Below, one piece after another: positions 46,350 through 55,851 of a stretch of 64,000 nt of DNA. The notes below the pieces were generated by a model that ran no database searches, had not been told where the DNA came from, and saw only the letters and a program-made list of their open reading frames with translations. Location: assembly GCF_018918285.1 (NCBI RefSeq), contig NZ_JAHLQF010000005.1, positions 1 to 64,000 of the forward strand, given 5' to 3'. A program made the position numbers and the translations under genes. Source of the DNA: Clostridium mobile (lineage in GTDB: Bacteria > Bacillota > Clostridia > Clostridiales > Clostridiaceae). Numbering within the stretch: position 1 is the stretch's first letter; the number at the start of each line of letters is the position of its first letter.

Positions 46350-48149
46350 CTAAATTTTATATTTACTTAAATCTCCTTTAAATGATTCAGTAATATTTCT
46401 AAACTGGTGAATAGTATCTACCAGCTTTTTAATTTCTCGTGTATAGTTTGCTACACTAGCGCTCACTTCTTCTGATGAAGCAGAATTCTCCTGAGCAATA
46501 GCAGCCAAAGATTCTATATCTTGAAATATGCTTTCTATAGTATGTGCTTCTTTATTTAAATCATTTATAGTATTTATCATGTCACCTGCTACTAATTGAA
46601 CAGAAGTTGTAGCCTCGTAACTTATATCTCTTACATTTTCTAAACTCTTAGTTTCATTTTGTAATATATTATATTGGTTTCCTATTTTATCTGACAATAC
46701 CTTAGTTTCTTCTGCGAAAGTAACTAAGTTTGAATTAATTTCTTCAACAGCTATTTTCGTCTGTTCTGCAAGCTTTCTTACTTCTTCAGCAACAACAGCG
46801 AAGCCTCTTCCTTGCTCTCCTGCCCTTGCAGCTTCAATTGAAGCGTTTAATGCTAATAAATTTGTTTGTTCCGATATTTGAGATACTATTGATACTATAT
46901 TTGTTATATCTTTAGCCTTATTTTCTAGCTCTAAACTCTTATTATTGACCTCTTTAAATTTCTCTAAAGTATCTAAAATATTTTTGCTTGTATTATTAAC
47001 ATTGTTATAACTATTACTAATTTTGTCTAATGCTTTTTCAAGTTCTCCTTTATTTATGTTTTCTCTACCTACAATCCCTCTTAAATTTTCAATATTATCG
47101 CTTAAAACAGCTACAGCATGCTGTGTGCTCTCAGCTTGAGTAACTGCACAATTAGCTACTTGTTCTACTACTCCTGCAATCTCTTCTGAGGTGTGTCTCA
47201 TAGAATCTGATATAGTGTTAATACTACCTCCAAAATTATTCATTTCATCGGTAACACCTTTGAATCCAACAAAATCTGCTTTAATAATACTCTTATATTC
47301 TTTTATAATCTTAAAGAAATCTTCAAAAAAATCTCCAGTTACTATATCCCCGTCTTCTAAATATTTATTTTCTTTTATCTTTTCTAGTTCACTTTTTATT
47401 AATTCCTTAGGCATCATGAGTAGCTGTGCCACTATAAAAGAAGCTATTGCAGCTATAATTGATGATATACCTGCTTTACTTATATTCTTCGTACCCATTA
47501 TCAAGATATTACTGATAAATGAAACTACAAATGTAAATAAAGCTACTTTTCCTCCAATATTTTCAATAAATCCTAATGAAAGAACTTTGTTAAACTTATA
47601 TGTTTTTTTATAGTAGATATCCTTTTCGAAAGTAAGTTTTAGTTTTAAGGAAGAATCTGTTCTTTCAATTTCACCTACATTAATGTTTTCCTTAAAAAAT
47701 CCCATACTGCCATCTATTAATCCTAAGAAATAGTCAAACATACCTCTCTTTGAGGAATAAGAAAAAATAGCTTGTCTATCTGATATAGGTTCAATTGTAA
47801 CAATTGGCGGCTTAGCCCCTGGAAATTTTTTAGTCATAACAACATGCACATCGAATAAAGATTTAAAAAATGAATATAAATTTTCGTGTTCAAAAAATGC
47901 TGGAAAATCATTATGGAAGGTTTTTATATTATCCTTACCTATCTCTCTCCATAACTTTTTTACATCTATGTTTTTATCCTTTGCAATATGTTGAATAACG
48001 TCTTTTACTTCTTTGTCTTCAACAGTTTCAATAGGAGTGAAAATCTTATTGTTATTCCATCCAACAGATTCCATAGCTTTATTAACAGTTTCGTCATCGT
48101 AGAGCTTTCTGCAGGTTTTAAGCCATGTAGATACTATTGTGCCCTTCAT
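46350..48149 (-). CDS. H-NOX domain methyl-accepting chemotaxis protein (heme gas sensor)
   Basis: 599 residues: an H-NOX heme domain (1-185), two membrane helices (about 195-250) and a cytoplasmic MCP signalling domain (about 300-599, tip [20 protein letters not shown]). Heme-binding residues are exactly in register with the known structure from Caldanaerobacter (Thermoanaerobacter) tengcongensis: proximal His102 (FDVHVV), Tyr131-Ser133-Arg135 (YSSKR) and distal Trp9, Asn74 and Tyr140. It should bind O2 and/or NO and steer motility away from or toward it; the C. botulinum homologue is known as a very sensitive NO binder. No periplasmic sensor is present. Solitary gene with GGAGG site. Confidence 0.94.
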   Translation of the reverse strand: MKGTIVSTWLKTCRKLYDDETVNKAMESVGWNNNKIFTPIETVEDKEVKDVIQHIAKDKNIDVKKLWREIGKDNIKTFHNDFPAFFEHENLYSFFKSLFDVHVVMTKKFPGAKPPIVTIEPISDRQAIFSYSSKRGMFDYFLGLIDGSMGFFKENINVGEIERTDSSLKLKLTFEKDIYYKKTYKFNKVLSLGFIENIGGKVALFTFVVSFISNILIMGTKNISKAGISSIIAAIASFIVAQLLMMPKELIKSELEKIKENKYLEDGDIVTGDFFEDFFKIIKEYKSIIKADFVGFKGVTDEMNNFGGSINTISDSMRHTSEEIAGVVEQVANCAVTQAESTQHAVAVLSDNIENLRGIVGRENINKGELEKALDKISNSYNNVNNTSKNILDTLEKFKEVNNKSLELENKAKDITNIVSIVSQISEQTNLLALNASIEAARAGEQGRGFAVVAEEVRKLAEQTKIAVEEINSNLVTFAEETKVLSDKIGNQYNILQNETKSLENVRDISYEATTSVQLVAGDMINTINDLNKEAHTIESIFQDIESLAAIAQENSASSEEVSASVANYTREIKKLVDTIHQFRNITESFKGDLSKYKI

Positions 48150-48317
48150 ATTGTATTTCCTCCTTTAATTATAACCTTGTACTAAATTTTACTAAATATA
48201 ATAATAAATAAATTATACCTCATAAACTATATTATTACAAAATATATAAATGTTATATTTTCTCAATTCATTAAATATTTTAAAGTATAGTATATTATAT
48301 ATGTGGAGGTTGTTTAT

Positions 48318-50096
48318 ATGAAAAAATTTATAACCACAGTCGTGTTTCTTGTTGCTATACTTTTAACTATAGTATGTTTCCCTAGAACTAAAGAGCATGC
48401 TGTAGTTGTTACTTCTAACGATAATTATTCCGAAATATATGTATCCGAAAAATTATACAAAGTTAAGTTTGATAAAAAATATCCTGTAGGAACAGTAATA
48501 AACTACAATTATAATTTTTTTAAAGCCTTTAATGTAAAAGTTCTATCTCCTATAGAGGAAAGAGTAATGAAAACAAATAATGGCATCTATGATTTAGAAC
48601 TATCTGGAGAATTAAAAGCTGATGATTCAATTACTTTTTATTATTTAGATAAAAATAATAATATTTATCCTCTATCAAAGAAAAAAATACTTATAGGAAA
48701 AGAAAACATAAAAACATATCTAAATAAGAAAAATAATATAAAAACTTTTATTATTACCCCTTATGACCTATCTAGTATGAGAGTTGGAATTTCTACTACA
48801 GGCTTTAATTCTTTGAAACATAGCGAGATTGATTTAACGTGTTTAGAGGAAGTTAACTTATATAATCTGAAAGAGAATTATAAAAAAACTATTCCTAAAA
48901 ATACAAAAATCAAAATATCAGCTTTAAATGATAAAATAGAATTCAACATAGATAATCAAATAAAGGTTTTTTCCAGTAGAACATACTTGAAAGGTAATAA
49001 TATTAAAATTGATAATATTACCAGAGGTATACCTAAGTTTACACCTAGCTATTCTGGCACCTTAGAATTTACTAATGATAAAAATAGTTTATATATGATA
49101 AATGAAGTAGATATGGAAGAGTATTTATTCAAAGTTGTTCCCTCTGAAATGCCTTCAAGTGGAGGATTAGAATCGTTAAAATGTCAGGCTATAGCAGCTA
49201 GAACTTATGCATTATCCGATATGCTTCAAAATAGATTTGCACATTTGGGTTTTTATGTAGATGATAGTACCCAAAGCCAAGTTTACAATAACATGGAAAC
49301 TAATGAATTAGCTAGTAGAGCAGTATTAGATACTAAAGGGCTAATAATGACTTCTAATAATGAACCTATAGATGCAAAATATTACTCTAGTTCTGCTGGA
49401 GTTGCTACTGCATACGAAGATGTATGGTTCAATGCAGATTGGTCTAGTGAAAATAAAAACTATTACTATAAAGGTTCCTATGTCGATGATAAATCGCTCC
49501 CTAATAATGAAAATGAATGGTTGAGCTTTTATAAAAATAAAGATTTAAAGGCTATAGACAGCGAATCACCTTACTTTAGATGGTATGCTCACTTTTCAAA
49601 AAATGCTTTAGAAAACAGCTTAAAAAAATCACTGAAGATAATACATGAAAGAAGGCCTAATTTTATTGAAATATTGCAAAACAATGCAAAGATTAATGAT
49701 ATCCCTGAATTAGGCAATATAAAAGACATTAAAGTATTAAAAAGAAGTGAATTTGGAAATATTATGGAAATTTCTTTTTTGTTTACTAATATTACAGTAA
49801 ATGTTAAAGGTGATTATAATATAAGAAGCGCCATAAGATGCAACAAAGACTTTTCCGGGGAAATAATTCCTATAATAAGGCATAAAAAAGAGCCTTTAAT
49901 CAATAGTAATTTTTTACCTTCCTCCTTCTTTGCCATCGAAAAAGACTCTGAAGGATTTACAATCTACGGTGGAGGATATGGTCATGGTGTAGGTATGACT
50001 CAAAATGGAGCTATGGAAATGTCTAAAAAAGGCTCAAGCTATGAGGAAATACTAGGTACTTTTTATAAAGATGTAAAGATTGAAAAAATATATTAA
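48318..50096 (+). CDS. SpoIID/LytB-domain protein
   Basis: 592-residue exported protein: N-terminal membrane anchor or signal (about 2-20), a region of about 240 residues without clear homology, and a SpoIID domain containing DMEEYLFKVVPSEMPSSGGLESLKCQAIAARTYAL and the C-terminal YGGGYGHGVGMTQNGAMEMSKKG motif. SpoIID proteins are lytic transglycosylases acting on stripped glycan during engulfment; this one is longer than SpoIID itself and may be a LytB-like amidase enhancer. GGAGGT fits the ATG at 48318 rather than the ATG-like start five codons upstream. Confidence 0.9.
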   Translation: MKKFITTVVFLVAILLTIVCFPRTKEHAVVVTSNDNYSEIYVSEKLYKVKFDKKYPVGTVINYNYNFFKAFNVKVLSPIEERVMKTNNGIYDLELSGELKADDSITFYYLDKNNNIYPLSKKKILIGKENIKTYLNKKNNIKTFIITPYDLSSMRVGISTTGFNSLKHSEIDLTCLEEVNLYNLKENYKKTIPKNTKIKISALNDKIEFNIDNQIKVFSSRTYLKGNNIKIDNITRGIPKFTPSYSGTLEFTNDKNSLYMINEVDMEEYLFKVVPSEMPSSGGLESLKCQAIAARTYALSDMLQNRFAHLGFYVDDSTQSQVYNNMETNELASRAVLDTKGLIMTSNNEPIDAKYYSSSAGVATAYEDVWFNADWSSENKNYYYKGSYVDDKSLPNNENEWLSFYKNKDLKAIDSESPYFRWYAHFSKNALENSLKKSLKIIHERRPNFIEILQNNAKINDIPELGNIKDIKVLKRSEFGNIMEISFLFTNITVNVKGDYNIRSAIRCNKDFSGEIIPIIRHKKEPLINSNFLPSSFFAIEKDSEGFTIYGGGYGHGVGMTQNGAMEMSKKGSSYEEILGTFYKDVKIEKIY

Positions 50097-50116
50097 AATT
50101 GCACCTCTAAAAAACA

Positions 50117-50181
50117 GAGAGCTAAGCATGAAGTGAAGCCGCTCCAGTAAAAGTCGCTATTTCACTACATACTTAGCTCTT
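50117..50181 (+). terminator. Long imperfect hairpin, terminator of the SpoIID-domain gene
   Basis: AGAGCTAAG (50118-50126) pairs with CTTAGCTCT (50172-50180), with inner TGAAGTGAA/TTTCACT pairs and a further GC match: a stem over 20 bp with mismatches. TTTTATGTTTT follows. Confidence 0.65.
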
Positions 50182-50213
50182 TTATGTTTTACAAATATTG
50201 ATTATTATACATT

Positions 50214-50260
50214 ATGTAATAGCCCTATGCATGTGAGCGAAGGCTACAGAAACATTACAT
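50214..50260. repeat. Intergenic palindromic element
   Basis: ATGTAAT (50214-50220) plus AGCC (50221-50224) pair with GGCT (50242-50245) and ATTACAT (50254-50260), leaving an asymmetric bulge, with an ATGCAT palindrome in the loop. It lacks a T-run on either strand, so it is not a standard terminator; it may be a dispersed hairpin repeat. Confidence 0.45.
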
Positions 50261-50272
50261 GACATTTTGAAT

Positions 50273-50938
50273 TTATAAATTTATTTCCAATCTTATAAGT
50301 CTAGCAATAACCTTTAGGCTTTTAACATCTACAGTATCTGCTCTAACACTGTTAGGATTGCTAATTAAAAGAATTTTACTGTTATCTAATTTCTTGATTT
50401 GTCTAATTTTTCTTTCACCTGCATTTTCAACTAAACAAATAGAATTATTTATTATTTCTTGAGTAGAAACTGCAAGAGCTAAATCTTCCTTACATATTCT
50501 AAATCCTATCATCTCATCATCTTCAATTTTTAAATAAAAAACTTTATCTTGAGCATATCCTTCTATTTTATTTCCTACTATAGGTAACTGCTTTGATCCT
50601 AATGCTTTATTTAATGAATATTCATATATAGGTATATTTTTTAATACTGAACCAAAAGCTTCGTTCCATATTTCATTTACCTTTTCTTTTTTAGGTTCAT
50701 AATTAAAGTTTTTTTCTTCTTTCTGAAATACTTCCTCTTCAAAAGACATAGTGATGTCATTTAAATCTTTACCCAAAACTTTCCCTATTCTATCTATTAA
50801 GTTTTGGTTAATTACTTTTTTACCTAATTCCACCTCATTTACAAAACTTTCTGAAACACCAAGCTTTTTCCCTAGCTGTTTTTGAGATAGTCCAACTTCA
50901 CTTCTTAACTGTCTTATTTTTTCTCCTACTCTGCTCAT
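50273..50938 (-). CDS. XRE-family transcriptional regulator with C-terminal effector-like domain
   Basis: 221 residues: an N-terminal Cro/C1 helix-turn-helix (about 5-60, EKIRQLRSEVGLSQKQLGKKLGVSESFVNEVE), a linker, and a C-terminal domain (about 110-221) reminiscent of the S24/LexA-like beta fold (FYLKIEDDEMIGFRICKEDLALA) without an obvious Ser-Lys protease pair. It lies 2 bp downstream of the DUF3783 gene in one operon, divergent from the glutamine synthetase gene. The target is unknown. Confidence 0.82.
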   Translation of the reverse strand: MSRVGEKIRQLRSEVGLSQKQLGKKLGVSESFVNEVELGKKVINQNLIDRIGKVLGKDLNDITMSFEEEVFQKEEKNFNYEPKKEKVNEIWNEAFGSVLKNIPIYEYSLNKALGSKQLPIVGNKIEGYAQDKVFYLKIEDDEMIGFRICKEDLALAVSTQEIINNSICLVENAGERKIRQIKKLDNSKILLISNPNSVRADTVDVKSLKVIARLIRLEINL

Positions 50939-50940
50939 AA

Positions 50941-51318
50941 TTAAACACCTCGTTTTTTAAACCATTCTCTTTCTTCAATTAAATGTTCTAATAGATCTTT
51001 AAATGTCCACTCAATAGAAGTAGGGGTAACTACTGCAAGAATGGGTGACGGACTGAACACTCCCCTTACAGAACTTATCGCCCCATCTAGCTCTATATCA
51101 CTTAGATTATTAAAAAGTATTACTTTTTCCTCTGGTAAATTTTCAACATTAAATATTTCTAATTTCAATCCATTTACAATATCATTAATAGTCATGTTGC
51201 ACATCTTTTTTTCTATCACCTTGTATGATGGGAGTTTTTTCATGTTCACCAAATTCTCCAAAGTTCTTTTTTCTTCCTCTGTAAATCCATATATTAATAT
51301 AGTTTTATTATTTTCCAT
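50941..51318 (-). CDS. DUF3783-domain protein
   Basis: 125-residue soluble protein of the DUF3783 family: ILIYGFTEEEKRTLENLV at the N-terminus, EEKVILFNNLSDIELDGAISSVR in the middle and the signature ILAVVTPTSIEWTFKDLLEHLIEEREW at the end. Function unknown. AAAGGAGTGA fits the ATG at 51318; the frame stays open 12 codons more. Paired with the XRE regulator downstream. Confidence 0.85.
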   Translation of the reverse strand: MENNKTILIYGFTEEEKRTLENLVNMKKLPSYKVIEKKMCNMTINDIVNGLKLEIFNVENLPEEKVILFNNLSDIELDGAISSVRGVFSPSPILAVVTPTSIEWTFKDLLEHLIEEREWFKKRGV

Positions 51319-51461
51319 TGTATAGTCACTCCTTTCCATTTCATTTATTGCCATTTACCCTTTAATTATACAGCATTTAATAATAAAGTGTATACATTAA
51401 GATAACTTAAATATTATGTAATTTTTTCACATTTTTTGCCTATATCAACTCTACTTTCTTA

Positions 51462-51489
51462 TTGACAAATAAACATATATAATTATAAA
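51462..51489 (+). promoter_or_regulatory. Sigma-A promoter of the glutamine synthetase gene
   Basis: TTGACA (51462-51467) and TATAAA (51484-51489) with a 16-bp spacer, about 45 bp before the ATG. Confidence 0.55.
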
Positions 51490-51539
51490 ATCAAAAATAT
51501 AAAATTCTATGCTAAACTTTTGTTTGAGGGAGGTAAAAT

Positions 51540-53438
51540 ATGTTAAAAGACTTAATTTATGTAATACACAAAGATGATCACTCTAAAGAGGCTCTCCGTT
51601 CAATATTCAACTCAAACCCTGAAATTAAATTTGTTTCTTTTGTAGGTGTAGATTTAGCTGGAAATGACACAGATGAAAAAATACCTGTATCAATTTTTAT
51701 GGAAGACATAGACACCTTTTTAAAAGGTTCGGTTCAAACTGACGGTTCCTCAGTATCCTTCCCAGGAATTGCATCTTTAAACAATGGAAAAATTGACATG
51801 ATTGCTGATTTAGATGTTAATTGGTTTGTTGACCATAACTACGAGCATATAGATTTAGAAACTGGTAAACCTATCGGTACTCTTCGCATCCCTTGCTACC
51901 TTTATCATGATAATAAGCCTATAGACTCAAGATATATACTAAAAAACTCCATCGAATTCTTTAAATCTTCTCTAATGGACTTATTTAAAGCTTACCCTGA
52001 CTCACTATCATCATTTGGAATTAATTACAATGATATTGACCATATTGATGTTACCTCTGCTACTGAGTTAGAATTTTGGGTTAAAACCCCTAATGATAAA
52101 GCAGAAATAGAGGAATTATCTACTTCTCAAGTTCTTCATGAGCAGTATTGGACTAGAACGAAAGGTACTGTTAGAACTTCGTTAGAGCAATCTATTATGG
52201 TATTGGAATCTTACGGCCTTTGTCCAGAGATGGGACATAAAGAAGTTGGAGGAGTAAAAGCTAAACTAGATGACACAGGAAATCTTACTCATATTATGGA
52301 GCAATTGGAAATAGATTGGAAATACTCAAATCCACTTCAATGTGCTGATAATGAACTTCTCGCAAGAACTATGATAAAAGAAACCTTTAGAAGAAATGGT
52401 CTTGATGTTACTTTTCTAGCTAAACCTGTAGATGAGGTAGCAGGTAGCGGTAAACATGTTCATATCGGCATTGCCCTTAAATTGAAGAATGGAAAAAAAC
52501 TTAATTTATTTTCAACGGATGAAAAACACTTTTTGAGCAGCATTGGATATTCTGCACTTATGGGGATATTGAAAAATTATGAAGTAATTAATCCTTTTAT
52601 ATCTTCCACAAATGACTCCTTAAGAAGATTAAAACCTGGGTTTGAGGCTCCTATTTGTATAGTTACTTCTATTGGTCATTCAGTCGAACTTCCTTCTAGA
52701 AATAGAACTGTACTTGTAGGTGTAGTTAGAGATTTACAAAACTCTCTGGCTACAAGATTTGAATTAAGATCTCCAAATCCTCATACAAATACTTATTTGG
52801 CTATAGCAACCCTTTATTTAACTATGCTAGATGGAATAAAATACGCTATAGAAAACAATAGATCCCAAGATGATTTATTAATTGAATTATCTAAAAATCC
52901 TGATGAAGAAGTTTCCTATTTAGAAAAAGAAAGAGCATATAGATCCGAAGAAGATGTATTTGAATATTTTACAGTAGAAGAAAGAGAGAGATATTTTGGA
53001 AAGGCTCCTGCAACTGTGTATGAAAATTTAACCGCTTTTAGTAAGTATCCTGAAAAATTAAAGGCGCTCCAAGCTGGAGATATATTCAGTGATAAAATAA
53101 TAAATAGTTTTAAATTGACCGCTATAAATAGATGGATCACTGAAATTTCTCATAGACTTATAAACAACTATACCGAAGAGATTAGAAGTTGTAAAATGCT
53201 ACATTCCAAAGACACTGCCTCTGACTTAGATATGTCCAACTGGATGAAAATTAACGAATTGAGACAATATATAATGAAAGATACTCATAATCATAAAAGT
53301 TTATTTTCGAAAATTAGAGAAGCTGCAGATAATAATAATTATGAAGAGCTTTCAAATTTACAAAAGGAACTTGATTCAGAAATGACTAACCTAAGAAAGT
53401 GCTATGCTTGTTACAAAAAGAATATATTAGATATATAA
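51540..53438 (+). CDS. Glutamine synthetase with C-terminal extension
   Basis: Joins ammonia to glutamate using ATP. The 632 residues exceed the usual 440-470 of GlnA: the beta-grasp N-domain (FVSFVGVDLAGND, TDGSSVSFPGI) and the catalytic core (ATELEFWV, GKHVHIGIAL, NDSLRRLKPGFEAP, RFELRSPNPHTNTYLA ending at about 430) are normal, then about 200 further residues, helical and charged, follow (for example ISHRLINNYTEEIRSCKML). No adenylylation-site motif is evident. It is not the 700-residue type III GlnN by sequence pattern. Divergent from the DUF3783/XRE operon; own terminator. Confidence 0.9.
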   Translation: MLKDLIYVIHKDDHSKEALRSIFNSNPEIKFVSFVGVDLAGNDTDEKIPVSIFMEDIDTFLKGSVQTDGSSVSFPGIASLNNGKIDMIADLDVNWFVDHNYEHIDLETGKPIGTLRIPCYLYHDNKPIDSRYILKNSIEFFKSSLMDLFKAYPDSLSSFGINYNDIDHIDVTSATELEFWVKTPNDKAEIEELSTSQVLHEQYWTRTKGTVRTSLEQSIMVLESYGLCPEMGHKEVGGVKAKLDDTGNLTHIMEQLEIDWKYSNPLQCADNELLARTMIKETFRRNGLDVTFLAKPVDEVAGSGKHVHIGIALKLKNGKKLNLFSTDEKHFLSSIGYSALMGILKNYEVINPFISSTNDSLRRLKPGFEAPICIVTSIGHSVELPSRNRTVLVGVVRDLQNSLATRFELRSPNPHTNTYLAIATLYLTMLDGIKYAIENNRSQDDLLIELSKNPDEEVSYLEKERAYRSEEDVFEYFTVEERERYFGKAPATVYENLTAFSKYPEKLKALQAGDIFSDKIINSFKLTAINRWITEISHRLINNYTEEIRSCKMLHSKDTASDLDMSNWMKINELRQYIMKDTHNHKSLFSKIREAADNNNYEELSNLQKELDSEMTNLRKCYACYKKNILDI

Positions 53439-53443
53439 ACTCA

Positions 53444-53476
53444 ACCCTAGGTATATTAGTTCTATATACCTAGGGT
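53444..53476 (+). terminator. Terminator of the glutamine synthetase gene
   Basis: 13-bp perfect hairpin ACCCTAGGTATAT with its complement, followed by CTTAATTTT. Confidence 0.8.
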
Positions 53477-53525
53477 CTTAATTTTAATTATCTATTTATT
53501 TAAACTTATAATATAAATTCATCTA

Positions 53526-54074
53526 TTAAAATTCTCTTAAAGGAAATGACTTTACTACCATCTCTTTTCTATTATTAATAGGCTTCCATAATTCTATTCT
53601 TTCTATAGTAGCTGTTCTCTTTACATTTTTCCCCTTTGTCATTTCGCATGCATTTAAATACTCTCTACTATTCCACTCTCTTTGAGCATAATTTGTATTT
53701 GCTAAAGATATATGTAAATCCCAGTTATCTATATTATCTCTTACTTTAAAATTACTTAACTTTAAAGTATCGTTAATTTTCCTGGCTAATCTTGATATGT
53801 ATCCTTTATTTTGTAATTTAAGGTTTACAGATTTATATGGTGGATCAAAGCATATTGCTCCATCTATCATTACCTTAAATTTTTTGTATGGACTTATTAT
53901 GTTATTTACTATTCTACTTAATTCCTCTATATCGGGATCATCTATAATCTCTAATGTTATATGTAGCATAGGCATATTTTTATATAATTTATACTTTCTA
54001 CATATACTTCTTTGAATCCCTTCCATGTATTTATAAGACTCTTCGTCAAATAAAGCTACTAAATAATACTTCAT
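53526..54074 (-). CDS. 2'-5' RNA ligase/2H phosphoesterase family protein
   Basis: 182-residue protein with the two histidine motifs of the 2H family, HITL (about 38-41) and HISL (about 121-124), in a duplicated alpha/beta fold (LKNMPMLHITLEIIDDP-like and NWDLHISLANTN). Members hydrolyse cyclic phosphodiesters in RNA or nucleotides; the substrate here is unknown. Convergent with the glutamine synthetase gene. Confidence 0.85.
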   Translation of the reverse strand: MKYYLVALFDEESYKYMEGIQRSICRKYKLYKNMPMLHITLEIIDDPDIEELSRIVNNIISPYKKFKVMIDGAICFDPPYKSVNLKLQNKGYISRLARKINDTLKLSNFKVRDNIDNWDLHISLANTNYAQREWNSREYLNACEMTKGKNVKRTATIERIELWKPINNRKEMVVKSFPLREF

Positions 54075-54206
54075 TTTTATCCCCCAATTTCAATAACATA
54101 TTTTATTTTCATATTAAAGCATATTATTATATGCATAATTAAATTACACAAAGAAATAATAATAATAGTTTGATTAAACTAACATTCTATGGGAGGGACT
54201 TTAAAT

Positions 54207-54365
54207 ATGAAACATAATAATAGTATAGCATGTACAGTTAATGAGTGCAAATTTCATTATAAAGAAGATGATTATTGTACTTTAGATCAAATTAAAGTTT
54301 CAAAACATGAACCTGTAGCAACCACTATTAAATGCACCGATTGTTCTAGCTTTAAAAAAGATTAA
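54207..54365 (+). CDS. DUF1540-domain mini-protein
   Basis: 52 residues with five cysteines (C9, C14, C24, C43, C46) spaced as in DUF1540 proteins: ACTVNECKFH, DDYCTLDQIKV and IKCTDCSSF. It probably binds a metal such as zinc. GGGAGGG precedes the ATG by 10 bp and a strong terminator follows, which supports a real gene. Function unknown, frequent in clostridia. Confidence 0.85.
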   Translation: MKHNNSIACTVNECKFHYKEDDYCTLDQIKVSKHEPVATTIKCTDCSSFKKD

Positions 54366-54373
54366 AATTAAAA

Positions 54374-54424
54374 ATATATCAAAAAGTCCAAAGGATAAAA
54401 TTACCTTTGGACTTTTTGATATAT
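54374..54424 (+). terminator. Terminator of the DUF1540 gene
   Basis: 15-bp hairpin CAAAAAGTCCAAAGG with its complement, extended by ATATATC/GATATAT. Confidence 0.8.
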
Positions 54425-54578
54425 TTCTCTTTTAGCTATTCACATTTTTAATTTTAGTGTTAAAATAATATGGAATTATGATATAATATACTTTGTAGTA
54501 AAATGAGTATAAGTTTACGCATGTAAGTTCAATATATAGATAGATTAATAAATTTATAGATAAGGATGGATGCGGGGA

Positions 54579-55838
54579 ATGGAAAAATTAGTTATAAATG
54601 GTGGTAAACCCCTAAATGGTAAAATAGATATTAGTGGAGCGAAGAACGCTGCTGTGGCAATACTTCCAGCAGCGATAATGGCCGTTTCAGGACTTTGTAT
54701 TATAGATAATATTCCAGATATTGATGATGTTCATTGTATAGAAAGAATAATAGAAAACCTTGGTTGCAAAGTTAAGATTTCTAATAACTCTGCAACTATT
54801 GATAGTTCATGTTTACATAGCTATAATGCTAATACAGAAGATGTTAGGAAAATGAGAGCATCTTACTATTTAATAGGTGCATTATTAGGAAGATTTAAAA
54901 AAGCTAGAGTTGAAATGCCCGGTGGTTGTTCTATAGGTGTAAGACCAATAGATCAACATATTAAAGGATTTGAAGCTTTAGGAGCTAAGGTTGCTATTGA
55001 ACACGGCTCAGTTTATGTTGAAGCAGAAAGGCTCATAGGTACAAATATTTTTTTCGACGTAGTAAGTGTCGGTGCTACAATTAATGTTATGCTAGCTGCT
55101 ACTTTAGCTGAAGGCACTACTGTTTTAGAAAATGCTGCAAAAGAACCTCATGTGGTAGATGTGGCTAATTTCTTAAATTCGATGGGTGCTAACATAAAAG
55201 GTGCAGGTACCGATATAATAAGAATAACAGGTGTGAAGGAATTAAAAGGATGTTCCTACAGTGTAATTCCAGATCAAATTGAAGCAGGCACATATATGAT
55301 TGCCACTGCTGCCTGTGGTGGTAAAGTCACAATAAACAATGTCATACCAAAACATTTAGAATCCATTACTGCAAAACTCGAAGAAATGGGCGTAGAAATA
55401 TTGGAAAATGGTGATTCCGTTACCGTTAAATCCAATAAAAATTTAAAAGCTGTAAACGTAAAAACCTTACCTTATCCTGGCTTCCCAACAGATGTTCAAC
55501 AACCAATGAGTACTCTTCTATGTATATCTGAAGGCAGAAGTCTCATTAATGAGAGCATATGGGAAAGTAGATTTAAACATGTAGATGAATTAGAAAAAAT
55601 GGGTGCTAATATTAAGGTGGAAGGTAGAACTGCAATTATTGACGGTGTAGATAGACTTACTGGCGCTACAGTTAAAGCTACAGATTTAAGGGCAGGAGCT
55701 GCTATGATAATAGCAGGTTTAATTGCAGAAGGAACTACTGAGGTATTAGATATCGATCATATAGATAGAGGATATCCACATATCGAAAATAAATTTAATG
55801 CCTTAGGTGCTGATATAAAAAGAGTTACTGTTAAATAA
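54579..55838 (+). CDS. murA: UDP-N-acetylglucosamine 1-carboxyvinyltransferase MurA
   Basis: First committed step of peptidoglycan synthesis: transfers enolpyruvate to UDP-GlcNAc; target of fosfomycin. About 419 residues of two inside-out alpha/beta domains: [18 protein letters not shown] (Lys of the KN pair), [33 protein letters not shown] (Cys of PGGCSIG is the PEP-binding residue) and the C-terminal [18 protein letters not shown]-like block. An ATG three codons upstream (54570) is an alternative start; the family aligns from MEKLVINGG. Followed 13 bp later by walJ. Confidence 0.96.
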   Translation: MEKLVINGGKPLNGKIDISGAKNAAVAILPAAIMAVSGLCIIDNIPDIDDVHCIERIIENLGCKVKISNNSATIDSSCLHSYNANTEDVRKMRASYYLIGALLGRFKKARVEMPGGCSIGVRPIDQHIKGFEALGAKVAIEHGSVYVEAERLIGTNIFFDVVSVGATINVMLAATLAEGTTVLENAAKEPHVVDVANFLNSMGANIKGAGTDIIRITGVKELKGCSYSVIPDQIEAGTYMIATAACGGKVTINNVIPKHLESITAKLEEMGVEILENGDSVTVKSNKNLKAVNVKTLPYPGFPTDVQQPMSTLLCISEGRSLINESIWESRFKHVDELEKMGANIKVEGRTAIIDGVDRLTGATVKATDLRAGAAMIIAGLIAEGTTEVLDIDHIDRGYPHIENKFNALGADIKRVTVK

Positions 55839-55851
55839 GGTGGAGAATATT

